DNA of 64,000 bases from Bacteroidota bacterium (GCA_029572935.1 JAKQHM010000019.1:1-64000); one strand, 5' to 3'. Counted from the first letter of the stretch, positions 9,701-18,306 are shown. The notes: generated by a model not told the origin, from the letters alone. Numbers and translations are program-made.

Positions 9701-10049
9701 TGATCAAAGCATAGGAATTATGTCGCCTTTCCGGGCTCAAAACGCCGAGATCCTGTCGGCCCTGATCAAAGCAGGGATCGATCCCGTATCGCAGATTAAA
9801 ATCGATACAGTAGAAAGGTATCAGGGGAGTGCAAGGGAGGTCATCATTTTTTCATGTTGTGCTCACAGTGCAGCACAGCTGGCCCAGATCAGCCAGTCGG
9901 ACTCCGATGGCATCAACCGGAAACTGAACGTGGCCCTCACACGCGCCCGAGAACAGGTCATTGTATTGGGCGATCCGGAAATCCTGAAGGATTCTCCTGA
10001 TTTCACCAGGCTGATGGAAAGTTATGATTGGTGGAAAACCGGTGAATAG
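6747..10049 (+). CDS. Dna2-like nuclease-helicase (PD-(D/E)XK plus superfamily 1 helicase)
   Basis: The 1100-residue protein joins a RecB/Cas4-type nuclease near residues 300-400 (GRLDVLVEKGDKRTIIELKSGKP, then QAQLYELL) to an SF1 helicase. Helicase motifs are GPPGSGKT at about 684, VIIDEASQ at about 801, LIGDHMQLPAV soon after, VERYQGSAREVIIF near 1025 and LNVALTRAR near 1058. The order matches eukaryotic Dna2 and related bacterial enzymes that process flaps and ends in DNA repair. The iron-sulfur cysteines of Dna2 were not evident. ATG 6747 (MTPDTHSYW) is chosen over TTG 6696. The gene stands alone with a convergent queE downstream. A defence role is possible but unsupported by neighbours. 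Confidence 0.8.
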   Translation: MTPDTHSYWPSVEILESLILDRLEIREMRELLRTWLDRLELPGNRLLSLFSEKLRFMHSEGILTNAQYQIMEALFDEVFEPTYEVSPGALTAHMVLVLCARRMGEPIPDLLRPYLLDEDSILPEGQEPVPEETERGFLTGIDGQVLEFSLSRAPSYTGRIPFRNIPDGLIGAFRKATAILGFPVPVYWHGLRKKSEEWTIDTAVIYPDYLVDVTAVANCYVPGHSSALRYLIDLFRYSPSSKHMLIGTAVNEFLDELIIHPDAVFEPMIAYVFRKYPFAISLLSEAEVQDFLNHARFQFDNLKLMTQDGFGGLIRKEDACQLEPSYYSVVYGIQGRLDVLVEKGDKRTIIELKSGKPYNTDDHGINPAHAAQAQLYELLIRSAHGAQVLADRYLLYSSQKDQALRHSPSNPGMVRELIDIRNSIVLIQLHLANTGPQDRTLLDSIKPEAFDPTDHFVRRDGISWLQTWYDLDPLSRAYVRHFCFFTAREQLISKTGLAGQQQGNGLADLWLKSGVEKEQAYQAIGGLSIHQVTHHELDSPIVELVSDRQGSLISAFRQGDTLVLFPDHPDGQGALRHQVYKCTLIDINPNACSVRLRGRQFDSRPYAPDTRWVLEPDVLDRSFLYMYENLWEWARAPVDFRRKILGVVPAEIGSSVERKRLNLPEGIDAIIGQALDARDYFLIWGPPGSGKTSVVIRALVEQMILTSDENILLLAYTNRAVDEICEALESLEDEDLYSYIRIGSRYGVSEKFHRNLLDQKLRQVANRKQLRQMLKGHRIFTATVASILGKKELFELFQFDTVIIDEASQILEPNLVGLLTRFKKFILIGDHMQLPAVSAQPYSGTQIQDEALRQLGFRSSSHSFFDRLYHRCTAEGWTHSFAMLTRQGRMHRDIMEFPSERFYQNRLELMDERPDSRQVKPLSERFPQTGSVKAEILARSRTVFVPVPADDSGAFSKVQPDEAVLVAGLVEEIKKLYENNNLPFTDQSIGIMSPFRAQNAEILSALIKAGIDPVSQIKIDTVERYQGSAREVIIFSCCAHSAAQLAQISQSDSDGINRKLNVALTRAREQVIVLGDPEILKDSPDFTRLMESYDWWKTGE

Positions 10050-10093
10050 GGAGTTTGCGTAAGGTTTCTTACTGGATGTCCTCTGAATTACGT

Positions 10094-10732
10094 CTATCTG
10101 ATGCCCACCCACTTGTGTGTTTGCAGGCTCAGGCGCCAGTGGGGATGAGCCATACAATAGGCTATGGCCGCTTCCGTATGAGTCTGCAGGAATGGCCCAT
10201 CCATGGGCTGGATGAAAAAATGATGGAAATCGTAATTTTCAAACTCCCCGGGATCCAGATTGGATTGCGGAAAGATGAACTTCAGTTCGTCCCCACTGGT
10301 GACCTGGATTTTTAAACCCGGTTTGGGACTCATGCAGACCCAATCCACACCTTCCGGTACTTCTAATGTCCCATTGGTCTCGATCGCTATTTCAAATCCC
10401 TGATTGTGCAGACTCCGGATCAGATCCTCATCCAGCTGCAGCAGGGGTTCGCCGCCTGTGCAGACCACGTATTTTCTGCCCGAGGTGCTCTCCGGCCACA
10501 AGGAATTTACGATCTCTGCCAGACTATCTGGCCCTTTGTATTTGCCACCCAGCGTGCCATCTGTCCCCACAAAATCCGTATCGCAGAATGTACAAAGTGC
10601 TGTGGCGCGGTCTTCTTCCCTTCCACTCCACAGGTTGCAGCCCGCAAACCTCAGGAAGACAGCGGGTCTTCCAGCCTGAGCGCCTTCTCCCTGCAGGGTG
10701 TAGAATATTTCTTTGACGGAATAGGTCTTCAT
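10094..10732 (-). CDS. queE: 7-carboxy-7-deazaguanine synthase
   Basis: The 212-residue radical SAM enzyme converts 6-carboxytetrahydropterin to 7-carboxy-7-deazaguanine in queuosine (preQ0) synthesis. The cluster cysteines are Cys32, Cys47 and Cys50, giving the CX14CX2C spacing known for one class of QueE instead of CX3CX2C. FYTLQGEG near the N terminus and the glycine-rich TGGEPLL are family marks. ATG 10732 overlaps the stop of the upstream heptose gene as ATGA, which is why it is preferred over the in-frame ATG 9 nt earlier. It is the last gene of the heptose operon, an unrelated passenger by function. Confidence 0.92.
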   Translation of the reverse strand: MKTYSVKEIFYTLQGEGAQAGRPAVFLRFAGCNLWSGREEDRATALCTFCDTDFVGTDGTLGGKYKGPDSLAEIVNSLWPESTSGRKYVVCTGGEPLLQLDEDLIRSLHNQGFEIAIETNGTLEVPEGVDWVCMSPKPGLKIQVTSGDELKFIFPQSNLDPGEFENYDFHHFFIQPMDGPFLQTHTEAAIAYCMAHPHWRLSLQTHKWVGIR

Positions 10733-11979
10733 TTTTTCCATTTCTGCAAGTGTTTTTCTCGGAATTCTTTCAGGCTTCTTACTGAAATATCCTGCAGGGC
10801 TTCCCCCTTTTCGTCTTTAAAATCAGATCCAAGGGCAACCGTGAGAAGCCCCCTGCTGCGACCCATCTGGATGTCCGTGATGCTGTCTCCAATGATCGCG
10901 GAATCATCAAAACAAATGTCCGGAAAATCGATCTTGGCCTGGTCCAGCATTCCGGCTTCCGGTTTGCGACAGGTACATTCTTCTTCCTTGCGATGTGGGC
11001 AATGGTAAATTTTTCTAAACCGCACTCCCAGAAAATCCAGAGTCAGGCTCATGTATTCGTGGATCTCCTCCAGATTTTCTTCAGTCATCAGCCCTTTGCC
11101 AATCCCGGCCTGATTGGTCACCACAAACAGGTTTTCAAAATAAGGTGCGATCCGGTGCAGTTCTTCCAGACTTTCTTCCCTGAATCTGAATTCTTCTACT
11201 CTTTTTACGTAGTCTCCGGGTATCAATTCATTGATGACACCATCCCGGTCGAGGAACAGATTTTTAATCCGCCTTTCTCTGTGAAGGGATTGTATCAAAA
11301 AGTTTTCCGCACGATGATAGTCATCGGGTACTCCGATATCAATGAAAGGTACATCAGATACCATGCCGAATATTTCGCCGTGAGACGCCTGAATTTCCAT
11401 CAGGTCCTTCTCAAAGGAAAAGATCTCGGGAAGCTGCAAATCCTGCATCCATTTCCGGTCAATGCAGTATATACCTCCATTGATCAGTCCGTATTCTTTC
11501 TTTTCCTTTTCCCGGAATGCTTTGATCCTGGAATTGGCATCAGAGATCACCGTCCCATAACGATCCGGATTCAGCATGGGTTTTAAGCCCAGGCTGATTC
11601 TGGCTTTTTTATTTTTATGAAATTCTTCCAGACGATCCAGACTTATCGGAAAAAAGGTATCTGCATTGACAACCAGTACACATTCCGAACTGCAGGTTTC
11701 CAATGATTTTTTTATGGCCCCTCCTGTACCCAAAGGGTTTTCCTCCAGTACAAAAGTTGTTTTGATACCGGGGAAATTTTCCTTTACGTAAGCCATGACC
11801 TGTTGCGCCCGAAAACCCAACGAAAACACGAAGTGGTCGGTCTTCTGGGCGATCAGATAATCCAGGAGGTATTTGAGGAATGGGTGATCTCCTACCGGTG
11901 CCAGGCACTTGGGCAGATCGGGGATCAGGTGGCTGAGCCGGGTACCCAAGCCCCCTGCCAGAATGATACATGATCTCAA
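10729..11979 (-). CDS. hddC-gmhB: fused D-glycero-D-manno-heptose-1-phosphate nucleotidyltransferase and heptose bisphosphate phosphatase
   Basis: Residues 1-230 are a nucleotidyltransferase (LAGGLGTRL at 8-16, PKCLAPVGDHPF, VNADTFF) and residues 238-400 a HAD phosphatase (FLDRDGVINELIPGDYV, VTNQAGIGKG, CRKPEAGMLDQA, IGDSITDIQMG). Together they perform two steps of GDP-D-glycero-alpha-D-manno-heptose synthesis: removal of the 7-phosphate from the heptose bisphosphate and transfer of a nucleotide to the 1-phosphate. The zinc-binding CPH-type loop is present as CPHRKEEECTC. The genes are separate in the original HddC/GmhB pathway; here they are one chain. It lies 9 nt after gmhA. Confidence 0.88.
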   Translation of the reverse strand: MRSCIILAGGLGTRLSHLIPDLPKCLAPVGDHPFLKYLLDYLIAQKTDHFVFSLGFRAQQVMAYVKENFPGIKTTFVLEENPLGTGGAIKKSLETCSSECVLVVNADTFFPISLDRLEEFHKNKKARISLGLKPMLNPDRYGTVISDANSRIKAFREKEKKEYGLINGGIYCIDRKWMQDLQLPEIFSFEKDLMEIQASHGEIFGMVSDVPFIDIGVPDDYHRAENFLIQSLHRERRIKNLFLDRDGVINELIPGDYVKRVEEFRFREESLEELHRIAPYFENLFVVTNQAGIGKGLMTEENLEEIHEYMSLTLDFLGVRFRKIYHCPHRKEEECTCRKPEAGMLDQAKIDFPDICFDDSAIIGDSITDIQMGRSRGLLTVALGSDFKDEKGEALQDISVRSLKEFREKHLQKWKK

Positions 11980-11988
11980 GCCGGGTCT

Positions 11989-12567
11989 TTATGAATTTTC
12001 GAAAAAAGATTCTTCGACCCGCTGACAGATGGCATGGCCGATCAGGATGTGGCATTCCTGTATCCTTGGGGTATCGTCAGAGGGTGCCGGAATCCATATT
12101 TTGCTGCAATCTTTCATTTTGCCTCCTTTGCTGCCCGTGAGGGCGATGGTCGTCATCCCAATGGCATGTGCTGCCTCAAAAGCGAGGACCACGTTTTTTG
12201 AATTGCCGGAGGTGCTGATCCCCACGAGTACATCGTCTTTTCTGCCTATGCCGGAGATCAATCTGGAATATACCACGTCGTAGCTGTAGTCATTGGCGAC
12301 CGCTGTAAGATAAGAGCTGTTGGTGTGAAGGGCTTCAGCGGGCAAGGCCCTGCGATCCGTGTAGAAACGCCCGGAAAATTCTGCAGCCAGATGCTGTGCA
12401 TCTGCGGCGCTGCCTCCGTTGCCACAAAAATAAATCCGGCCCCCATTGCGTAGGGATTGCAGAATCTGATTGGAGGCATCGAGAATCTTGATCAGGGTCG
12501 CCTGATCCTCCAGCAATCTTTGCTTGGTCGCAATGGATTCGCTGATGATGTTTTTTAATTTAAGCAT
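11989..12567 (-). CDS. gmhA: sedoheptulose-7-phosphate isomerase
   Basis: The 192-residue SIS-domain protein isomerises sedoheptulose 7-phosphate to D-glycero-D-manno-heptose 7-phosphate, the first step of heptose synthesis. The family signature FCGNGGSAADAQHLAAEF is intact, as are GISTSGNS and ALTGSKGG for phosphate binding, and the end contains ECHILIGHAIC. It begins 3 nt after hddA and ends 9 nt before the hddC-gmhB fusion. Confidence 0.95.
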   Translation of the reverse strand: MLKLKNIISESIATKQRLLEDQATLIKILDASNQILQSLRNGGRIYFCGNGGSAADAQHLAAEFSGRFYTDRRALPAEALHTNSSYLTAVANDYSYDVVYSRLISGIGRKDDVLVGISTSGNSKNVVLAFEAAHAIGMTTIALTGSKGGKMKDCSKIWIPAPSDDTPRIQECHILIGHAICQRVEESFFENS

Positions 12568-12570
12568 AGT

Positions 12571-13599
12571 TTAACCTATCATTTTCCAGCTTCTCGCACC
12601 CTGAGGCGTAAACTGGTATTTGATGAAATAACCTCCAAAATCTTCCAAGGTTTTGAGGACGCGGTACCGGGTGTTGGCGGGACAATAGAAGAACATAAAA
12701 CCGCCTCCGCCGGCCCCTGATATTTTTCCACCTGTAGCACCCGCTTTTTTGGCGGCAAGATAAATTTCGTCCAAACGAGAATTGCTCACATTTTGAGCCA
12801 TTCTCTTTTTGTGTTCAAATCCGAAGTTCAGGATCTCTCCGATTTCGTGCAGCCTGCCCCTGAGGAGTGCATTTTTCATCATCCGGCTTTGTTCTTTGAG
12901 CTGGTGCATGGCTTCTATGGACTCAGCTTTATTTTCTTTTACGTTCTTTTGCTGTTCGCTGATGATCTGTGCGGAACTTCTGCTGGAAGAGGTGTAATAA
13001 AGTATCAGATTGTTTTCCAGTTCATTGATGTACTCGTATTTGACGCGCAGCGGATTGACGATCACCTGATCGTCTCCGAAGAATTCCATGTAATTGACTC
13101 CGCCAAATGTGGCTGCGTACTGATCTTGTTTGCCGCCTGCCAGGTTTAGGTCCTTTCTTTCGACTTCAAATGCGAGGTGTGCCAGATCGTAATCGCCCAA
13201 TGGTATGTTGAGCATTTCAGAGAACACCTTGAGCATGGCCACCATCAGCGTGGAGGAGGTACCCAGGCCGCTGCCCGGCGGAACATCCATAAAGGTCGTC
13301 AGGCGCAATCCCTGATGGCTGATCCAACCTTCGCGCAGGAGCCGGTTGTACAGTCCGCATTGCAGGTCCAGCCCTGTGTTGATGGGAATTGTTTGTCCGG
13401 CATCGAACTCGAGGATCAGATTTTGGTCAATGGATTCAAAGATGACTTTTTCCTCTTTGAGCGGTTCGATACTCGCATGTGCATACAGGGAGATTGTTGC
13501 ATTGAGGATGGCGCCTCCATACAAATCGCTGTAGGGGCTCACATCGGTGCCACCCCCTGCGAGACCCAGGCGGAAAGGGGCTTTACTTCTCCAGATCAT
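12571..13599 (-). CDS. hddA: D-glycero-D-manno-heptose 7-phosphate kinase
   Basis: This 342-residue GHMP kinase adds phosphate at C1 of heptose 7-phosphate. It has the N-terminal APFRLGLAGGGTDV, the GHMP ATP loop as PPGSGLGTSS, and the C-terminal GGKISGAGGGGFMF. The presence of HddA rather than HldE means the GDP-alpha branch (S-layer or surface glycan) instead of the ADP-beta branch of classical LPS core. Its start overlaps the end of the glycosyltransferase gene by 17 nt. Confidence 0.93.
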   Translation of the reverse strand: MIWRSKAPFRLGLAGGGTDVSPYSDLYGGAILNATISLYAHASIEPLKEEKVIFESIDQNLILEFDAGQTIPINTGLDLQCGLYNRLLREGWISHQGLRLTTFMDVPPGSGLGTSSTLMVAMLKVFSEMLNIPLGDYDLAHLAFEVERKDLNLAGGKQDQYAATFGGVNYMEFFGDDQVIVNPLRVKYEYINELENNLILYYTSSSRSSAQIISEQQKNVKENKAESIEAMHQLKEQSRMMKNALLRGRLHEIGEILNFGFEHKKRMAQNVSNSRLDEIYLAAKKAGATGGKISGAGGGGFMFFYCPANTRYRVLKTLEDFGGYFIKYQFTPQGARSWKMIG

Positions 13600-14719
13600 G
13601 GTAAAGTTTTTGAATGGTATCGACCAAAGTGGCCCAGCTTAATTTTCGTTTTTCCCGAATCAGATGTTCGCGGTAAGAACCGGGATCTGACTGAAAGAAA
13701 TCGAGAAGGGCAGAAGCAATGGATGGGGGCGAGGGTTCACAGACCCATCCTACCTTTCCATGGGGCACCAGTCTGGGCAAGGCACCTACGTTGGTCACGA
13801 TCATGGGTTTCTCAAAATGGTAGGCCAGAGGCGTCACACCGCTCTGAGTGGCATTCCGGTAGGGTTGTACCACCACATCCGCAGCGGACAAATAACATCT
13901 CACGGAACTGTCGGGAATGAAATGTGTGTGAAGATAAATGAGATCGGCGATACCCGTTTTTTCAATAAGTTCTCTGTAAGGTTTTTCGTCTTCATAAAAT
14001 TCCCCGGCTATCAGACATTTGATTCCGGATTTTCTGATCCGTTCATCTGACATAGCTTCCAGCAGCAAGTCGAGACCTTTGTACTTCCGGATGAATCCAA
14101 AAAAGAGGGCAATTTTCTCATCGGGGGGCAGGCCCAATTTTTCCCTGGCTTCGAGTTTGTCCAGAGGGGTCCCAAAATTATCGTACAGAGGATGATCCAC
14201 GATTTGGGATGGCTTCCCGGGTTGAAACTTCCGCAAATCTTCATTGACTTTTTCGCTCATATTGATAAAGGCCTGTGGAGCTTTGAGAAAATATCGGGTA
14301 AACCAAACATCTCCGGGCCTCTTCTCGTGCGGGATGACGTTATCCGCAATGCAAATGACGCGGGAATGACCGTTTGATTTCGCTATACGCAAAATTGTCC
14401 CCAGACAGGGGCCCATAAATGGGAGCCAGTATCGCACAATGATCAGATCGGGTCTCAGTTTTTTGAGCCTTTGACCTACCGATATCCAGTTGAAAGGATT
14501 CACCGAATTGATGCACACCTGAATGGAAAGATCCTTAGGAGCAGGTTCATCCGAATACTGGGTAGTTCCGGGAAAAAGGAATCCGGGGTATTGAAGGGAA
14601 AATGTGAAAAGGGTAGTATTCCATCCACGGGACATCCACTCGCGGGCGAGACGCTCGTCAAACGAAGCGAGGCCACCTCTGAGCGGGTGTGCGGGTCCGA
14701 TGATAACGACAGAGGGCAT
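13583..14719 (-). CDS. GT4-like glycosyltransferase
   Basis: The 378-residue enzyme has a two-domain GT-B fold: an N-terminal IGPAHPLRGGLASFDERLA loop and a C-terminal donor domain with FFGFIRKYKGLDLLLEAM, LIAGEFYED and the acidic/glycine region ADVVVQPYRNATQSG. That pattern fits retaining family 4 enzymes. Acceptor and donor are unknown; the neighbouring genes make a GDP-heptose, so a heptosyltransferase or a surface-glycan transferase is plausible. It lies 7 nt after the GT2 gene. Confidence 0.8.
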   Translation of the reverse strand: MPSVVIIGPAHPLRGGLASFDERLAREWMSRGWNTTLFTFSLQYPGFLFPGTTQYSDEPAPKDLSIQVCINSVNPFNWISVGQRLKKLRPDLIIVRYWLPFMGPCLGTILRIAKSNGHSRVICIADNVIPHEKRPGDVWFTRYFLKAPQAFINMSEKVNEDLRKFQPGKPSQIVDHPLYDNFGTPLDKLEAREKLGLPPDEKIALFFGFIRKYKGLDLLLEAMSDERIRKSGIKCLIAGEFYEDEKPYRELIEKTGIADLIYLHTHFIPDSSVRCYLSAADVVVQPYRNATQSGVTPLAYHFEKPMIVTNVGALPRLVPHGKVGWVCEPSPPSIASALLDFFQSDPGSYREHLIREKRKLSWATLVDTIQKLYHDLEK

Positions 14720-14726
14720 CCCGCTT

Positions 14727-15668
14727 TTATTTGATGTGTTCGGAGATGAGATAGCTGTTTCGATCGGATGCTGAACGTGATATCAGCTCAGCAAGAAACC
14801 CGGTCAGAAACATTTGGGAACCAATGATCATCATCACCAGACTGATGTAAAATGCAGGACGATCGGTCATGCCGTAAACCCGGAAGGCATATTTGGTAAA
14901 AATAAGATAGCTCACAAAACAAAAGCCCGCGAAGAAAAATAATAGTCCCAGCGACCCAAAAAAGTGCATGGGCCGTTTGCCAAATTTGCTGATGAACAGG
15001 ATAGTGGCCAGATCCAGAAAACCGTTTAAGAAGCGACTCATCCCGAATTTGGAGTAACCGTATTTGCGGGCCTGATGGACGACCGGTTTTTCAGCGATCC
15101 TGTGAAATCCGGCCCATTTCGCGATCACAGGAATATATCGATGCATTTCGCCATATACTTCGATGCTTTTGATTACATCGGACCGGTATGCCTTCAGCCC
15201 ACAGTTCATGTCATGCAGTCTGACCCCGCTCATCCAGCCGGTCACAGCGTTGTAAAGTTTGGAAGGCAGATTTTTGGTCAATGTATTGTCGTACCTCTTT
15301 TTCTTCCATCCCGATACGAGATCATGACCCTCCTCCCGGATCATCCTGACCAACTCCGGTATTTCTTCGGGAGAATCCTGCAGGTCGGCATCCATGGTGA
15401 TGACAATGTCGCCCCGGGTATTTCTGAATGCGGTATTGAGTGCAGCGGATTTACCATAGTTGCGACGGAAACGGATGGCCTGAATCAAAGGACCATGTTC
15501 TTGTTTGAGTTTCCGCATAGTGTCCCAGCTGCGGTCTGTGCTGCCGTCGTCCACCATGAGAATTTCATAAGACCAACCCAGAGGATCCAGGACTCGGCGG
15601 ATCCAGGCCACCAGTTCTGGCAGCGATTCCTCTTCATTGAATGCAGGTACTACGATGGAAAGGTCCAT
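14727..15668 (-). CDS. GT2 family glycosyltransferase (DPM1/GtrB-like) with two membrane segments
   Basis: The 313-residue enzyme has a GT-A domain (MDLSIVVPAFNEEESL, MVDDGSTDRSWD, MDADLQDSPEEI) and two hydrophobic helices near the C terminus. This architecture is typical of transferases that load a sugar onto a polyprenyl phosphate for export. The start is set at ATG 15668 because an exact TAnnTTTG element at 15690-15697 overlaps the only earlier ATG (15692). It is the first gene of the heptose operon. Confidence 0.85.
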   Translation of the reverse strand: MDLSIVVPAFNEEESLPELVAWIRRVLDPLGWSYEILMVDDGSTDRSWDTMRKLKQEHGPLIQAIRFRRNYGKSAALNTAFRNTRGDIVITMDADLQDSPEEIPELVRMIREEGHDLVSGWKKKRYDNTLTKNLPSKLYNAVTGWMSGVRLHDMNCGLKAYRSDVIKSIEVYGEMHRYIPVIAKWAGFHRIAEKPVVHQARKYGYSKFGMSRFLNGFLDLATILFISKFGKRPMHFFGSLGLLFFFAGFCFVSYLIFTKYAFRVYGMTDRPAFYISLVMMIIGSQMFLTGFLAELISRSASDRNSYLISEHIK

Positions 15669-15689
15669 GAAATGGGCTTTGTGCAGGTG

Positions 15690-15697
15690 CAAAGATA
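15690..15697 (-). promoter_or_regulatory. TAnnTTTG -7 element for the heptose/glycosyltransferase operon
   Basis: TATCTTTG on the minus strand matches the consensus exactly and lies 22 nt before ATG 15668. It rules out translation from ATG 15692, which would overlap the promoter. Confidence 0.6.
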
Positions 15698-15916
15698 GTC
15701 ATTTTGTGGGATAAGGGAGGCATGTTGGAGCGCTTAATCAATATTTTTAGTTGTTTGACAAGGATTTATACATTATTAATTAGTTACCTTTATGATGGGC
15801 TTTATATATGAGATAGTTCCCGCCAGCGAAATGAGCGCTTTGGAATTTATCACCGCCCTTTCCAACAGGGAAAAGCTTTCACACAGTTTTAACGACATCC
15901 CTTGTAACTTTCCCGT

Positions 15917-15924
15917 TACATTTG
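15917..15924 (+). promoter_or_regulatory. TAnnTTTG -7 element for the DUF4197 gene
   Basis: TACATTTG matches the consensus exactly and lies 25 nt before ATG 15949. The alternative TTG start at 15922 would fall inside it, which supports the ATG. Confidence 0.6.
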
Positions 15925-15948
15925 GCGTCTGAACATAAAAAATCTGTC

Positions 15949-16659
15949 ATGAAACAATTCGTTTTACTTTTTCTGGCCGTGGCCTTTACTTTTTCAAACT
16001 GTGATGCCCAATTGGGCAAATTACTGAAACAGGCCGGTCTGGGCGAGGTTTCCACCGAGGATGTGGTTTCGGGTCTCAAGGAAGCACTGGTCAATGGTAC
16101 TTCCAAGGGCAGTGATTTATTGTCGGCCAAGGATGGTTTTTATAAAAGCATATACAAGATTGCCCTGCCGTCCGATGCCCAAGCCGTGGTGAGCAAGGTA
16201 AAAATGGTGCCCGGTTTTGAAAAGGTGGAAGACAACATGGTGGAGAAGATCAACCGTGCCGCGGAGGATGCCGCTGTCAAGGCAAAGCCCATTTTTATTT
16301 CGGCCATCAGACAGATGACCGTGGGAGACGCATGGTCCATTCTCAAGGGTGAAAAGGATGCGGCAACGCAATACCTGACCCGCACGACAAGGGCAGCGCT
16401 TTATTCAGAATTCAAGCCCGTTGTAGTGGAATCACTCAACAAATTCGGAGCATTGGACTACTGGTCCAAGGCTGTGAATGCCTACAATACCATTCCGCTG
16501 GTGAAAAAGGCCAACCCGGACGTTTCTGATCACGTGGTCAATAAAGCCCTGGATGCATTGTTCAAGACCATTGCGATTGAAGAGGCAAACATCCGGACGA
16601 ATGTTGCCTTTCGCACATCAGAGCTGCTCAAAAGAGTTTTCGCCAAGCAGGACAAATAG
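15949..16659 (+). CDS. DUF4197 family secreted protein
   Basis: The 236-residue protein has a signal peptide (MKQFVLLFLAVAFTFSNCDAQ); the segment contains a Cys but the downstream AQ suggests ordinary cleavage. The body matches DUF4197: SGLKEALVNGT, DGFYKS-KIALP, INRAAEDAAVKAKPIFI, TVGDAWSILKG, ATQYLTRTT. The family is periplasmic and of unknown function. It ends 9 nt before the convergent peptide transporter gene, with no room for a separate terminator. Confidence 0.85.
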   Translation: MKQFVLLFLAVAFTFSNCDAQLGKLLKQAGLGEVSTEDVVSGLKEALVNGTSKGSDLLSAKDGFYKSIYKIALPSDAQAVVSKVKMVPGFEKVEDNMVEKINRAAEDAAVKAKPIFISAIRQMTVGDAWSILKGEKDAATQYLTRTTRAALYSEFKPVVVESLNKFGALDYWSKAVNAYNTIPLVKKANPDVSDHVVNKALDALFKTIAIEEANIRTNVAFRTSELLKRVFAKQDK

Positions 16660-16668
16660 TCGGAAAAT

Positions 16669-18306
16669 TTATTTTACGTACTCTGCAAAGATCCTGTTGA
16701 GCCAGCGCAACATCAGCAACATGATCAGGACGGCTCCCATGAGCAGGGCAAAGTTGACCCAGAAAAAATTGGCTTTATCCTCGTAGGTGTCCCAGAGACT
16801 GGCAAGTACACCGCTCAGACGGTTGCCTATGGAAGTGGAAAGGAACCAGCCGCCCATCATGAGGGCTGTAATCCTGGGAGGGCTTAATTTTGATACGATG
16901 GACAAGCCCATCGGACTGAGGAACAACTCGCCCAGGGTGATGACCCCGTAACTGCCTACCAGCCACCAGGCCGATACTTTCTCTGAACCGTTGCCGCCTG
17001 CCTTGACGGCAGCTACCATCACCAATACCGAAAGTGCAGAAATCAGCAGTCCCAGTCCGATTTTTGTCGGTGTGCTGGGTTCTTTTTTTCTCCTTTTCAG
17101 AAAGTTAAATCCTGCAACCACCAAAGGGGTCAGCAGAATTACCCAACCCGGATTGATGGACTGACTCAGGTTGGTAGACCACACGCTGATATTTTGGTCT
17201 TCTTCAGGCAGTTTTTCAGGACTGACATTGCGAAAATAAAGCGGATAATTATATTCCTTGATGACGACCCCATTTTCCTTTTGGAGTCTGAAAGCCTGAT
17301 CGTAGAGAGCGACGCTGTCCTTTTTATAAGTGATTTCTTTGGCCTGTCTCAGATTCTGGCAGACATTCTGGATGCTTCCGGTGACCTGCCGGTCGGTATA
17401 ACGGTCTGCCCAGGTGTTCAGCGCAGATCCGTTTTGCTTGAATACCGCCCAAAAAAGGACCACCACAGCGAAAATAGCGAGCAAGGCCAGAATGGGTCTC
17501 TTTTCATGGGCCTCTGCTTTGCGGTACAGGTCAGCGTAAAAATATATAACGGGAATACATGCGCAGATAAACGCATCAGTGGAATCGCTTCCGAATACAT
17601 TGGAAGGCAGTAACCAGCCAATGATGCCAAAGAGAAATGCAGGTAAGAGGATCAGGTACACGATCTTCATGATGGGCATATCATTGGGACCTGCGGGCTT
17701 GAGCACATCAAAACCCTCATAGTTCTTTTTTCCGGCGAGAAAGATGATCACTCCCAGGAACATTCCGATTCCGGCGGCCATAAAAGCATAGGCCCATCCC
17801 AGCATGATCTGCAGAGCAGCTCCAAAGAAATTGCAGATGAACGCACCTACGTTGATGCCCATGTAGAATATATTGTACCCCTCATCCTTCAGATGTTTGT
17901 GCGTATCCGTATTGTACACATTGCCGAGGAGGGTGGAAATATTGGGCTTAAAAAAACCGTTGCCCACGATCACCAGGGTCATGGCCAGATACAGCATCGG
18001 TTTGCTGTGTACGCCCATCAGGAAGTAGCCCAGACCCATCATGATGCCACCCAGGACGATGGACTTGCTCAGACCCAGATAACGGTCTGCCAGCAGACCC
18101 CCCAAAAAGGGAGTCAGAAAGACCAGGCCGATGAAAGTTCCATACAGATCAGCGCTTTCTGCCTCTGTCATGGCAAATCCATCCGCTACGTCTTTAAGGT
18201 AAAGCGTAAAAATGCCGATCATCAGGTAATAACCAAAACGTTCCCACATTTCGGAAAAGAAAAGATAAGGCAGTGCTGCTGGATGGCTGGAATTTCTAAA
18301 AAGCAT
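16669..18306 (-). CDS. proton-dependent oligopeptide transporter (POT/PTR family)
   Basis: The 545-residue inner-membrane protein imports di- and tripeptides with protons. The family motif ExxERFxYY is present as EMWERFGYY at the N terminus, and FFKPNISTLLGN and SPMGLSIVSKLSP are typical POT segments. About 14 hydrophobic helices can be read, with a soluble insert near residues 310-380 (TGSIQNVCQNLRQAK) that is usual in Bacteroidota members. It is a monocistronic gene between DUF4197 and ftcD. Confidence 0.92.
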   Translation of the reverse strand: MLFRNSSHPAALPYLFFSEMWERFGYYLMIGIFTLYLKDVADGFAMTEAESADLYGTFIGLVFLTPFLGGLLADRYLGLSKSIVLGGIMMGLGYFLMGVHSKPMLYLAMTLVIVGNGFFKPNISTLLGNVYNTDTHKHLKDEGYNIFYMGINVGAFICNFFGAALQIMLGWAYAFMAAGIGMFLGVIIFLAGKKNYEGFDVLKPAGPNDMPIMKIVYLILLPAFLFGIIGWLLPSNVFGSDSTDAFICACIPVIYFYADLYRKAEAHEKRPILALLAIFAVVVLFWAVFKQNGSALNTWADRYTDRQVTGSIQNVCQNLRQAKEITYKKDSVALYDQAFRLQKENGVVIKEYNYPLYFRNVSPEKLPEEDQNISVWSTNLSQSINPGWVILLTPLVVAGFNFLKRRKKEPSTPTKIGLGLLISALSVLVMVAAVKAGGNGSEKVSAWWLVGSYGVITLGELFLSPMGLSIVSKLSPPRITALMMGGWFLSTSIGNRLSGVLASLWDTYEDKANFFWVNFALLMGAVLIMLLMLRWLNRIFAEYVK

